Positions 1 through 6,524 of a stretch of DNA of 13,436 bases are shown one piece after another. Source of the stretch: CAZPNX01 sp964518765 (GTDB taxonomy: Bacteria; Edwardsbacteria; AC1; EtOH8); contig CAZFJC010000037.1 in NCBI GenBank assembly GCA_964518765.1, forward strand, positions 1-13,436, written 5' to 3'. A program made the translations under genes and the position numbers. Within the stretch, counting starts at the first letter, position 1. Every line of letters starts with the position of its first letter. The notes beneath the pieces are model-generated. The model did no database searches. It was not told the origin of the DNA and was given only the letters and a program-made list of their open reading frames with translations.

Positions 1-116
1 CCTACCTCAAGGCCGGCAACAAGGAGAAGGCCAGGGAGCAGTGGCAGCAATGCCTGAAGCGCGATCCCGGCAATATCAGGGTCAAGACCTATCTGGCGCT
101 GATGGAGAAGGCCTGA
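1..116 (+). CDS. C-terminal end of a TPR-like protein (partial)
   Basis: This reading frame is open from the window edge (first full codon at 3) and ends at TGA 114-116, giving the last 37 residues of a protein. The segment reads as one tetratricopeptide-like helical hairpin: a tyrosine-leucine-lysine-alanine-glycine opening, a lysine/glutamate-rich helix with the A-R-E-Q-W pattern, then C-L-K-R-D-P-G-N and a final helix. The D-P-x-N turn after a basic helix is typical of TPR units, which act as protein-protein docking scaffolds. Everything upstream is outside the window, so the partner, localisation and full domain layout cannot be given. It converges on the radical SAM gene, with a hairpin between the two stop codons. 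Confidence 0.6.
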   Translation, partial: YLKAGNKEKAREQWQQCLKRDPGNIRVKTYLALMEKA

Positions 117-142
117 GCTTTGTATTATCCGGGAAACGTAAA

Positions 143-164
143 GGGGCAGCCTCAAGGCTGCCCC
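143..164. terminator. Hairpin between convergent genes, possible bidirectional terminator
   Basis: A perfect 9-bp stem, GGGGCAGCC (143-151) and GGCTGCCCC (156-164), encloses a TCAA loop. It lies 27 bases after the TPR gene stop and 25 bases beyond the stop of the convergent radical SAM gene. There is no uninterrupted T tract on either side: on the minus strand the stem is followed by TTTACGTTT, on the plus strand by GGTGCGTTATT. The position argues for a terminator, the tails make it a mediocre one. Confidence 0.55.
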
Positions 165-188
165 GGTGCGTTATTGCTGTCAAGTAAT

Positions 189-1388
189 TTATTTCGATTC
201 CGAGGATGAGACATCACCGGCCGCGGCCATAAGCTTCAAGGTCTCCCGCAGTGAATACCTCCATTGTCCGCAATCCTCGCCGCCGGTCCGGTCCAGGCAG
301 CCCCCCAGGCACCAGGGGAGGATGTTGCAGTTCCGGCAGTGGTAGGTCCGGAACGGGTCCCAATCCAGCCAACGGACGAAGTTGGGGTGGAGGAGGTCGT
401 CTATGCCGGGCAGGCCCTGCTGGGGTCGCCCCAGGCTGTTCCAGCACTTGTACAGGTTGCCGCCGACATCAACGATGAACGACTGTGGGTCAGCGGCCTG
501 GCAGGGCACCAGGCCGGGCTCCGGAAGGTTATCGATGCGAAATCCGGATTCGATTAACTCTCGGACGGTTTCCATCTCATCGTCGCTGAAGCTGGGGGTC
601 CGCTGGCAAAATCCGTTGAGGTTGCGGCAGAGCCGGGCCGTGGGGCGGTCCGTCTGGAACCTGATGCGTGACCGTGGCGGCAGTCTGCGGACCGATGATC
701 CGATGCCGTCGAAACCGGCCAACAGAGTGGTCGAATGGACGTCGAACTCCGCGCTGTCCAGCGACCCCAGATTGAGCCAGACACGGGCCGGGGTGTTGGT
801 GGAGATGAGTATGGTTTTAAGATGGTGGCTGCGGCCGTTGGAGATCACGTTCCACCGGTAGCGGAAGCCTCGCGAGGCAGCCGCCTCGGTGAACCGGCCG
901 TTTAGGGCCGTGACCGCCTCCCAGTTAAGGGTGGGCTCCCCGCCGAACCAGGTGACCTCGAGCTCCCTGAGGCGCCCGTATCGGGAAACGGCCAACGCCT
1001 CGATCCTTTCCAAAGCCGCCTGGTCCATATCGCCGCCCTCCTGCCGGTAGGGGCAATCCGGGCATTTCTCCTCGCAGCGGGTGGTGGATTGGACCCAGAG
1101 GCAGAGCCGCCCCGGATCGAAACGGAGCTGCTGGCTGGCCACCTCCTGTTCCAAAATTTCCTGCCGCTCGTCGGGGATGAAGAAACCCTGATCCACCAGC
1201 AGCTGCAGGAACTGCTCCACCGCCGGATCGTGAAGGTTCATCAGGTTGCGGGTGATGGGCACGGCCAGGCCGCCGTACATGGCCGACTGGACTGGGCCAA
1301 GCTCCAGCAGGCGGCGGCTGAGAATGTTGTAAAGAAGCTGGGGCCGGCCGCGGCGGCGGATGATGTGGTTGTAAAGGGAGGGCTTCAA
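189..1388 (-). CDS. Radical SAM/SPASM domain protein, probable peptide-modifying maturase
   Basis: This 399-residue protein has the radical SAM cluster motif CX3CX2C at C105, C109 and C112, a W-F-G-G-E-P segment at 147-152, and a complete seven-cysteine SPASM signature: C296, then G310-X4-C315, C351-X2-C354-X5-C360-X3-C364, and C373. By family knowledge these bind one SAM-cleaving and two auxiliary 4Fe-4S clusters. The N-terminal 100 residues, starting K-P-S-L-Y-N with a later L-L-Y-N, resemble the leading domain of SPASM enzymes that mature ribosomally made peptides or sulfatases. No alternative NTG start lies upstream before the in-frame TAA, so the TTG at 1388 is the start; it also places the conserved S-x-Y-N segment at the very N terminus. 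I see no full-size precursor peptide or sulfatase nearby, so the substrate is unknown. It is separated from the pilT genes by a terminator and is probably monocistronic. Assignment to the superfamily is firm, the exact reaction is not. Confidence 0.9.
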   Translation of the reverse strand: MKPSLYNHIIRRRGRPQLLYNILSRRLLELGPVQSAMYGGLAVPITRNLMNLHDPAVEQFLQLLVDQGFFIPDERQEILEQEVASQQLRFDPGRLCLWVQSTTRCEEKCPDCPYRQEGGDMDQAALERIEALAVSRYGRLRELEVTWFGGEPTLNWEAVTALNGRFTEAAASRGFRYRWNVISNGRSHHLKTILISTNTPARVWLNLGSLDSAEFDVHSTTLLAGFDGIGSSVRRLPPRSRIRFQTDRPTARLCRNLNGFCQRTPSFSDDEMETVRELIESGFRIDNLPEPGLVPCQAADPQSFIVDVGGNLYKCWNSLGRPQQGLPGIDDLLHPNFVRWLDWDPFRTYHCRNCNILPWCLGGCLDRTGGEDCGQWRYSLRETLKLMAAAGDVSSSESK

Positions 1389-1389
1389 A

Positions 1390-1422
1390 CTAGTTTTCCA
1401 TAGAGGCGCAGGGACATTCCAT
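1390..1422 (-). CDS. Ten-codon ORF abutting the radical SAM start (speculative)
   Basis: ATG at 1422 opens a ten-residue frame reading MECPCASMEN and ends with TAG at 1392-1390, one base before the TTG start of the SPASM gene. A purine stretch AAAAGAGAA lies 4 bases upstream of the ATG (a GAGA core, weak Shine-Dalgarno). A second ATG at 1417 opens another ten-codon frame whose TGA overlaps the TTG as TTGA. Either could hand ribosomes to a weak TTG start by translational coupling. The first contains a C-P-C, which is suggestive beside a SPASM enzyme, but it is shorter than the precursor peptides I know for this family. A chance ORF is the most likely explanation. Confidence 0.15.
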   Translation of the reverse strand: MECPCASMEN

Positions 1423-1484
1423 TAGTTCTCTTTTCAGAACGACAGAATATATCCCAACTATCAACCAGGACGTTAACCGTTAAA

Positions 1485-1518
1485 ACAGCAAAAGGCCGGA
1501 GGGCCGACCTTTTGCTGT
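1485..1518 (-). terminator. Terminator of the pilT tandem
   Basis: An 11-bp perfect stem, ACAGCAAAAGG (1485-1495) with CCTTTTGCTGT (1508-1518), can be extended inside by CGG/CCG. On the minus strand it starts 17 bases after the stop of the second pilT gene and is followed by TTTAACGG. It therefore separates the pilT genes from the radical SAM gene. The U tract is short, so termination may be partial. Confidence 0.65.
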
Positions 1519-1535
1519 CTTGATTATAAGGAGCC

Positions 1536-2612
1536 TTATGCCGCGCCCGGGGCAGACGGCCTGGCCAGCAATGCCTTGAGATCGTCCGGGGTGTCGGTGT
1601 GGGACATGGCCTCCTCGGCCGTCACCACCTTGCGGCGCACCAGATCGGCCAGGGACAGGTTCAGCGGCATCATGCCCTGCTTGGTGCCCATCTGGATGGC
1701 CGAGGGTATTTGGGAGGTCTTGGCCTCGCGTATCAGGTTGCGGATGGCGCTGTTTATCAGCATGATCTCGTAGGCCAACACCCGGCCCTGTCCGTCGGCC
1801 CGCTTGAGGAGCACCTGGGAGACGATGCCCAGCAGGTTGCCCGACAGCTGCAGCCTGACCTGGGTCTGCTGGTGGGGCGGGAAGACGTCGACGATGCGGT
1901 CGATGGTCTGCATGGCGTTGGTGGTGTGCAGGGTGGACAGCACCAGGTGGCCGGTCTCGGCGGCGGTGATGGCCAGGGTCATGGTCTCCAGGTCGCGCAT
2001 CTCGCCGACCACGATGACGTCCGGGTCCTGCCGGAGGACGCTCTTAAGGGCGTTGGCGAAGGACAGGGTGTCCTTGCCCACCTCCCGCTGATTGATCTCG
2101 GCCTTCTTGTCCTGGTAGACGAACTCGATGGGGTCCTCGATGGTAATGATGTGGCATTCCTGGTTGGTGTTCCGGGTGTTGATCATGGCGGCGATGGTGG
2201 TCGATTTGCCGCACCCGGCCGGACCGGTTACCAGGATCAGGCCCCGGGGTCTCATGGCCAGATTCTTGCAGACCACCGGCAGGCCGAGCTCGTCGACCGA
2301 GGGGATCTTGTTGGGGATCATGCGGAACACCAGGCCGAACTCGCCGCGCTGCACGAAGGCCGAGGCCCGGAAGCGGCAGAGGTTGGCGATGGCGCAGGAC
2401 AAATCTATCTCCCGATCGCGCTTAAACCTCTCCAGCTGCTCCTTGGTCATGATGTCCACCGCGAAGCGCTTGGTGTCGTCGGGCTGAAGCACCGGCAGAT
2501 CCAGCGGCGTCAGGTGGCCCTGGAGGCGAAGCACCGGCTTGGATCCGACCTTAAGGATCAGATCCGAGGCCCCCTTCTGGTACATGGTATAGAGGAGTTC
2601 GGAGAGCTGCAT
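1536..2612 (-). CDS. pilT: PilT-family type IV pilus retraction ATPase (second of tandem)
   Basis: This 358-residue cytoplasmic hexameric motor ATPase is of the kind that depolymerises type IV pili at the inner membrane, driving twitching and DNA uptake. The N-terminal PAS-like PilT domain (about 1-100) begins with the family's L-x-x-x-x-x-K-G-A-S-D-L pattern. The RecA-like domain has Walker A GPAGCGKST (130-138), an Asp box ending E159-D160, Walker B VIVVGEMRD (199-207), and a His box T-G-H-L-V-L-S-T-L-H-T (220-230). The helix A-I-R-N-L-I-R-E at 289-296 is the PilT hallmark needed for retraction. Length matches the family. It starts only 4 bases after the stop of the first PilT gene, so the two are translated from one mRNA. 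It could be the PilU partner of the pair; the intact retraction motif favours PilT. Confidence 0.92.
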   Translation of the reverse strand: MQLSELLYTMYQKGASDLILKVGSKPVLRLQGHLTPLDLPVLQPDDTKRFAVDIMTKEQLERFKRDREIDLSCAIANLCRFRASAFVQRGEFGLVFRMIPNKIPSVDELGLPVVCKNLAMRPRGLILVTGPAGCGKSTTIAAMINTRNTNQECHIITIEDPIEFVYQDKKAEINQREVGKDTLSFANALKSVLRQDPDVIVVGEMRDLETMTLAITAAETGHLVLSTLHTTNAMQTIDRIVDVFPPHQQTQVRLQLSGNLLGIVSQVLLKRADGQGRVLAYEIMLINSAIRNLIREAKTSQIPSAIQMGTKQGMMPLNLSLADLVRRKVVTAEEAMSHTDTPDDLKALLARPSAPGAA

Positions 2613-2616
2613 GGCT

Positions 2617-3708
2617 TCACCTGGTGATGGCCTGTTCCAGCTCCTGGGGGTTGGAGGACTTGGCCAGGGCGTCCTCCAGGTTGACCAGCCCTTTGATGTA
2701 GAGGTCGCGCAGCGACTGGTCCAGCGACTGCATGCCGAACTTGGACCCGGTCTGAATCAGCGAATAGATCTGTGGGGTCTTGCCGTCCCGAATGACGCTG
2801 CGCACCGCCGGGGTGCAGAGCATGATCTCGAAGGCGGCCACCAGCTTCTTCTGCTTTATCGAGGGCAGCAGGGCCTGGGAGATGACGGCCTGGAGCACCG
2901 TCCCCAGCTGGACCCGGGCTTGGACCTGGCCCTCGGGCGGGTAGGTGTTGATGATGCGGTCCACCGTCTGGGCGGCGTCGGTGGTGTGCAGGGTGGCCAG
3001 CACCAGGTGGCCGGTTTCGGCGGCGGCGATGGCCAGGGACATGGTCTCGTAGTCGCGCATCTCGCCGACCAGGATAACGTCGGGATTTTGGCGCATGATG
3101 TGACGCAGGGCCAGGGCGAAGGAGTTGGTGTCCGAGCCCACCTCGCGCTGCTCGATGATCGACTGGGCGTCCTGGTGGAGGAACTCCACTGGGTCCTCCA
3201 GGATGATGATATGGGACTTGCGCCGCTGGTTGATGTGGTGGACCATGGCCGCCAGGGTGGTTGACTTGCCGCTTCCGGTGGGGCCGGTGATCAGGATCAG
3301 GCCTCGGGGCAGGAGCGACAGCTCCTTGAGGATGGCGGGCAGGCCCCACTCGTCGATGGACTTGATCTTGAGGGGGATGACCCGCATCACCGCCCCCATA
3401 TAGCCGCGCTGGTGGAAAACGTTGATGCGAAAGCGGGCCACCCCCGGCAGGCCGAAGGCCAGGTCCAGCTCCCGCTCCCGCTCCAGGCGCTGGCGCTGGG
3501 TCTCCGACAGGATGCTGTGCAGCAGGGCGATGGTGTCGTCCTCCTTGAGCACCGGAAACTCGCTGCGCACCAGGCGTCCCCCGATGCGGTAGATGGGGGG
3601 CTCCCCCACCCGCAGGTGCAGGTCGGAGGCCTCGCGCAGCACCAGCTCCTCCAGGAGCTGGTCCATCTGCGGGAGCTGAGGTGGCGGTGTCGGCTGTGGA
3701 TCGGGCAT
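2617..3708 (-). CDS. pilT: PilT-family type IV pilus ATPase (first of tandem)
   Basis: This 363-residue PilT paralogue shares its whole layout with the following gene. It has Walker A GPTGSGKST (142-150), an Asp box ending E171-D172, Walker B with E216 in G-E-M-R-D, and a His box G-H-L-V-L-A-T-L-H-T (233-242). The retraction helix is diverged to A-V-R-S-V-I-R-D (301-308), while the following I-Q-T-G...G-M-Q-S-L-D-Q segment is classic PilT. A proline-rich leader (residues 1-14) precedes the conserved start of the fold, so the ATG at 3666 (Met15) is an alternative start; neither has a strong ribosome binding site. Tandem PilT/PilU pairs are common, with the two acting as co-motors. No pilin or pilus assembly gene is in the window. 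A tRNA-Leu gene lies 100 bases upstream in the same direction and could share transcription. Confidence 0.92.
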   Translation of the reverse strand: MPDPQPTPPPQLPQMDQLLEELVLREASDLHLRVGEPPIYRIGGRLVRSEFPVLKEDDTIALLHSILSETQRQRLERERELDLAFGLPGVARFRINVFHQRGYMGAVMRVIPLKIKSIDEWGLPAILKELSLLPRGLILITGPTGSGKSTTLAAMVHHINQRRKSHIIILEDPVEFLHQDAQSIIEQREVGSDTNSFALALRHIMRQNPDVILVGEMRDYETMSLAIAAAETGHLVLATLHTTDAAQTVDRIINTYPPEGQVQARVQLGTVLQAVISQALLPSIKQKKLVAAFEIMLCTPAVRSVIRDGKTPQIYSLIQTGSKFGMQSLDQSLRDLYIKGLVNLEDALAKSSNPQELEQAITR

Positions 3709-3808
3709 CTTAAAACAAAATCACCAATCCAAATCAAAAATCCAACGACATCTCAGCCAATTTATTAGTAGCTGAGTATTTTGGATTTCGTATTTTATAT
3801 TCTCCAGT
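3709..3808. other. AT-rich spacer between tRNA-Leu and pilT
   Basis: This 100-base spacer is much more AT-rich than its surroundings. On the plus strand it contains several loose repeats of the type AATC-C/A-AA near 3716-3743. One inverted repeat, CTCAGC (3752-3757) and GCTGAG (3771-3776), can form a 6-bp hairpin on the tRNA-to-pilT transcript. I see no clear terminator and no convincing promoter for pilT, so co-transcription with the tRNA is possible. Confidence 0.4.
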
Positions 3809-3895
3809 TGGTGCCGGCGGAGGGAATCGAACCCCCATGGCATTGCTGCCGGAGGATTTTGAGTCCTCTGCGTCTACCAGTTTCACCACGCCGGC
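3809..3895 (-). tRNA. tRNA-Leu(CAA), CCA encoded
   Basis: This is a complete class II tRNA read on the minus strand. The acceptor stem GCCGGCG pairs with CGCCGGC (plus-strand 3889-3895 with 3813-3819), followed by discriminator A and an encoded CCA (3809-3811). The anticodon stem is GAGGA/TCCTC with loop CTCAAAA, so the anticodon is CAA (plus-strand 3859-3861), which decodes UUG leucine. A long variable arm with a GGCA/TGCC stem is present, as expected for leucine tRNA. The T arm carries the usual GGTTCGATT. Confidence 0.97.
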
Positions 3896-3909
3896 GTACC
3901 TTCAAGAAT

Positions 3910-3938
3910 AGAATAGCAAAAGAATCGGGCTTTGTCAA
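3910..3938 (-). promoter_or_regulatory. Sigma70-type promoter of tRNA-Leu
   Basis: On the minus strand, a perfect -35 TTGACA (plus-strand 3933-3938) is followed after exactly 17 bases by -10 TATTCT (plus-strand 3910-3915). The -10 box ends 15 bases before the mature tRNA 5' end, leaving a short leader to be removed by RNase P. Confidence 0.8.
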
Positions 3939-3992
3939 CCGATTTTTTTACCCGAAAGTCCGAGAGCGATAATCCTGGCTTCCACATTATCC

Positions 3993-4021
3993 TTGACAAC
4001 CGGCCGGTCATGGCTTAAACT
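3993..4021 (+). promoter_or_regulatory. Sigma70-type promoter of pgsA
   Basis: The -35 is TTGACA (3993-3998) and the -10 is TAAACT (4016-4021), with 17 bases between. The expected transcription start, 6-8 bases past the -10, falls at about 4027-4029, on or beside the GTG start of pgsA at 4028. It is divergent from the tRNA-Leu promoter. Confidence 0.65.
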
Positions 4022-4027
4022 TGTCCG

Positions 4028-4537
4028 GTGAACCTCCCCAACCTGCTGTCCCTCTCCCGTATCGCCTTGATGCCGTTCATCCTGGTGTCCCTGAGACAAG
4101 GGTGGGCCGGCGTCCTGCTGGGGCTGATGCTGGCGGCCGCAGCCACCGACTACCTGGATGGGTGGCTGGCCAGAAGGATGGGAAGGGTCACCGACCTAGG
4201 CAAGATACTGGACCCTTTGGCCGACAAGGTTTGCGTGGACAGCATGGCGGTGGCGCTGACGTTATGGCGGGATTTTCCCTGGTGGGCCGCCGTGGTGATA
4301 GTTGGCCGCGACCTACTGATACTGACTGGCGGGCTGTTGCTGATCAAAAGCACCAAGGCGGTGCCCGTCTCCAACCTGCCCGGGAAGGCGGCGGTGACGG
4401 CTATGGCTGGAGCCCTCGTCGGTTACGCCATGCGTTGGCAGCCGTGGGGTTGCTGCCTCCTGGTGGCCAGCCTGGCCCTGGCCGCCTACTCCGGGGTCGT
4501 CTATTTTAAAGAATTTATCGCCAAACGCAAAGGATAA
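4028..4537 (+). CDS. pgsA: CDP-diacylglycerol-glycerol-3-phosphate 3-phosphatidyltransferase
   Basis: This 169-residue inner-membrane enzyme makes phosphatidylglycerol phosphate from CDP-diacylglycerol and glycerol 3-phosphate, the committed step to phosphatidylglycerol and cardiolipin. The CDP-alcohol phosphotransferase signature is complete: D41-X2-D44-G45-X2-A48-R49-X8-G58-X3-D62-X3-D66, with the aspartates binding the metal ions. Hydrophobic stretches at about 12-38, 84-104 and 118-155 fit its membrane helices. The N terminus N-L-P-N-L-L-S-L-S-R-I is the normal PgsA beginning, which fixes the GTG start at 4028. No Shine-Dalgarno precedes it, and the promoter suggests a leaderless mRNA. 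Its stop TAA shares one base with the next start codon. Another CDP-alcohol transferase is possible but less likely given the N terminus. Confidence 0.88.
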   Translation: MNLPNLLSLSRIALMPFILVSLRQGWAGVLLGLMLAAAATDYLDGWLARRMGRVTDLGKILDPLADKVCVDSMAVALTLWRDFPWWAAVVIVGRDLLILTGGLLLIKSTKAVPVSNLPGKAAVTAMAGALVGYAMRWQPWGCCLLVASLALAAYSGVVYFKEFIAKRKG

Positions 4538-5646
4538 TGATGCCCTCGACGGTCTACCTCACTTATATTACCTCCCAGGAAAAGCGACTCCAAGCGGACA
4601 GGTTGGGCGTCTTGCTGAAAAGGCTGCCGCTATCCAAGGTCGTTTTCCATGGGGACTTGACGGCCGTCAAGCTCCACTTCGGGGAGCGGGGCAACAGGGC
4701 CTTTGTGCCCCCGCCCTTGGTGAGGCCGGTGGTCGAGGCCGTTAAAAAGTTGGGAGCCAGGCCGTTCCTCTGCGACGCCAACACCCTCTACGTGGGCTCC
4801 CGCTCGGACTCGGTGGCCCACTTGGAAACGGCGCATCAGCACGGTTTCACCCAGGAAGCCGTGGGCTGCCCGGCCATCATCGCCGACGGGCTGAGGGGTG
4901 GGGCCTACGTCGAGGTCGAGGTCGGCGGAAAGCACCTGAAGAAGGTGAAGCTGGCCCACGACCTGGCCAAGGCCGACGCCATTGTCTGCGTCACCCACTT
5001 CAAGGGTCACGAACTGGCCGGCTTCGGCGGCTCCATCAAGAACCTGGGCATGGGGGGAGGGGCCCGGGGGGGGAAGCTGGCCATGCACTCGGACATCGTG
5101 CCTCAGATCAAGGTCGAGAAGTGCACCGCCTGCGGCCGTTGCGCCGCCAACTGTCCGGCCGCTGCCATCGAGATCAAGAAGCACGCCAGAATAGATGCCG
5201 AAAAGTGCATCGGCTGCGGGTCGTGCATCGTAGTCTGCCCGGAGCACGCAGTGCGCCACGGTTGGGACTCGGGGCCGGCGGCGATGCAGGAGAAGATGGT
5301 GGAGCATTTGGCGGGGTTCTGCAAGCTCCACCGGGGCAAAATGGCGTACCTCAACTACATAATCAATGTCTCCCCGGCCTGCGACTGCTACGGCCGAACC
5401 GATCCCTACATCGTGCCCGACATCGGCGTCTGCGCCTCGCTGGACCCGGTGGCGGTGGACCAGGCATCGATCGACCTGGTAAACCGAGCGGAAGGATTGA
5501 AGGGCACGGCCTTGAAGAAGGCCCTGAAGCCCGGGAGCGACAAGTTCCGTGACATCTATCCCGACGTCGACTGGTCGATACAGCTGAAGTACGCCGAGGA
5601 GATGGGGCTGGGAAAACGGCATTATAAATTGGTAGAGGTACAATAA
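4537..5646 (+). CDS. DUF362 domain protein with two 4Fe-4S ferredoxin motifs
   Basis: This 369-residue protein contains the DUF362 domain split around a bacterial-type ferredoxin module. The first cluster ligands are C196, C199, C202 and C206, the second C224, C227, C230 and C234, each followed or preceded by the usual proline. The conserved DUF362 glycine-rich block G-G-S-I-K-N-L-G-M-G-G-G lies just before the first cluster (about 165-176). The biochemical role of the family is not established; an electron-transfer or Fe-S related function is inferred from the clusters. Two ATGs are adjacent (4537 and 4540), preceded by AAAGGA; the second has the better spacing. The start overlaps the pgsA stop by one base, so translation is likely coupled. 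No signal peptide is seen, so it is probably cytoplasmic. Confidence 0.88.
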   Translation: MMPSTVYLTYITSQEKRLQADRLGVLLKRLPLSKVVFHGDLTAVKLHFGERGNRAFVPPPLVRPVVEAVKKLGARPFLCDANTLYVGSRSDSVAHLETAHQHGFTQEAVGCPAIIADGLRGGAYVEVEVGGKHLKKVKLAHDLAKADAIVCVTHFKGHELAGFGGSIKNLGMGGGARGGKLAMHSDIVPQIKVEKCTACGRCAANCPAAAIEIKKHARIDAEKCIGCGSCIVVCPEHAVRHGWDSGPAAMQEKMVEHLAGFCKLHRGKMAYLNYIINVSPACDCYGRTDPYIVPDIGVCASLDPVAVDQASIDLVNRAEGLKGTALKKALKPGSDKFRDIYPDVDWSIQLKYAEEMGLGKRHYKLVEVQ

Positions 5647-5675
5647 ACTGCCCGCACATCCGCTGTCAGCATATT

Positions 5676-6065
5676 ATGGAAAGAAGGAAAAACAAGCTCA
5701 CCCTGCTGGGCCGCCGGGTGCGCCGTCCGGTGAAAAAGCTGGAAGCCTTCCCCAACACCCATCCCTCCAGGGATTACCGGGTGGTGCTGGAGACAAGCGA
5801 GTTCACCTCGCTGTGCCCGATCACCGGACAGCCCGATTTCGGGACCATCACCATCAGCTACGTTCCGGACAGGCTGATAGTCGAATCCAAGTCGCTGAAG
5901 CTCTACCTGTGGAGCTATCGGCAGGAGGGCCACTTTCACGAGGAGGTGGTCAACCGCATCCTGGAGGACATGGTCAGGGCGGTAAAGCCGCGTTCCTGCG
6001 AGGTCAAAGGCGTCTTCAACGTCCGCGGCGGCATCGGGATTACGGTAACGGCCAGCTATCCCTGA
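5676..6065 (+). CDS. queF: NADPH-dependent 7-cyano-7-deazaguanine reductase (preQ0 reductase)
   Basis: This 129-residue, single-domain (type I, short form) QueF carries out the four-electron reduction of preQ0 nitrile to the preQ1 amine with NADPH, in the cytoplasm. The catalytic cysteine is C47 in S-L-C-P-I-T-G-Q-P-D, with the acid D54 seven residues later. The QueF motif E70-S-K-S-L-K-L-Y and the substrate-binding segment E-G-H-F-H-E (84-89) are both present. The family more often has F-R-N at the position where this protein has Y-R-Q. The gene starts 29 bases after the DUF362 stop with only a weak ribosome binding site. It heads the four que genes here. Confidence 0.95.
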   Translation: MERRKNKLTLLGRRVRRPVKKLEAFPNTHPSRDYRVVLETSEFTSLCPITGQPDFGTITISYVPDRLIVESKSLKLYLWSYRQEGHFHEEVVNRILEDMVRAVKPRSCEVKGVFNVRGGIGITVTASYP

Positions 6066-6100
6066 CGACAGGGTTCCAGCCCAGCCGATTTGTTCCTTCA

Positions 6101-6135
6101 ACCCTGGATCCCTGCCTGCGCAGGGATGACATTCA
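6101..6135 (+). repeat. Dispersed palindromic repeat (GGATCCCTGCCTGCGCAGGG type)
   Basis: The queF-queD gap holds an 8-bp inverted repeat, ATCCCTGC (6108-6115) and GCAGGGAT (6120-6127), flanked by CCTGG and GACATTCAG. This matches the well-known dispersed bacterial intergenic repeat of the form GGAT-CCC-GC-...-GGG-ATGAC. Read through, it encodes the giveaway peptide PWIPACAGMT, which would be wrongly added to QueD if the upstream ATG at 6090 were used. Confidence 0.7.
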
Positions 6136-6152
6136 GTAACCAGGAGACCAAG

Positions 6153-6524
6153 ATGTACTACGTTACGGCCACCCAGACATTTTCGGCGGCGCACAGCCTG
6201 CGCGACTACGACGGAAAATGCGAACGGCTCCACGGCCACAATTACCGGGTGGAGGCCACCCTCAAAGGGCCGGCGCTCAACAAGAGCGGCATGGTGGTGG
6301 ATTTCACCCTGCTGCGCCAGGCCCTGGACAAGGCGGTGTCCAAGCTTGACCACCAGCACCTCAACGAGGTCAAGCCCTTCGACAAGATCAATCCCACCGC
6401 CGAGAACATCGCCAAGCTTCTCTACGAGGAGATGGTCCTCAGGTTCAGCTCCCAGAAGATTAAGGTGCACGAGGTGACGGTCTGGGAGTCGGAGGGCTGT
6501 CGGGCCAGCTATGGCCCAAAGTAG
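6153..6524 (+). CDS. queD: 6-carboxy-5,6,7,8-tetrahydropterin synthase
   Basis: This 123-residue QueD, of the PTPS family, converts dihydroneopterin triphosphate to 6-carboxytetrahydropterin, the first dedicated queuosine step. Zinc ligands are H14 (in S-A-A-H-S), H27 and H29 (in L-H-G-H-N-Y). The catalytic residues are C23, D66, H67 and E112. The ATG at 6153 is preferred because AGGAGA lies 5 bases before it and the protein then begins at the conserved M-Y-Y-V-T-x-x-x-T-F-S-A-A-H. The longer frame from 6090 only adds translated intergenic repeat. The 3' end overlaps queC by 14 bases. Confidence 0.95.
   Translation: MYYVTATQTFSAAHSLRDYDGKCERLHGHNYRVEATLKGPALNKSGMVVDFTLLRQALDKAVSKLDHQHLNEVKPFDKINPTAENIAKLLYEEMVLRFSSQKIKVHEVTVWESEGCRASYGPK

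Noticed and set aside
1599..2627. Long + strand ORF opposite the second pilT gene (and similar ones opposite the first pilT and the DUF362 gene)
   Set aside because: They are mirror frames of clear coding genes in GC-rich DNA, with Gly/Leu/Val/Asp-rich low-complexity composition.
5051..5073. G-rich run in the DUF362 gene as a possible quadruplex
   Set aside because: The run encodes the conserved glycine-rich block of the family, so codon constraint explains it. It could still be a spot for sequencing errors, but the frame is intact.
6090..6152. N-terminal extension of QueD from ATG 6090
   Set aside because: The extra residues are a translated intergenic palindrome, and a proper ribosome binding site precedes ATG 6153.
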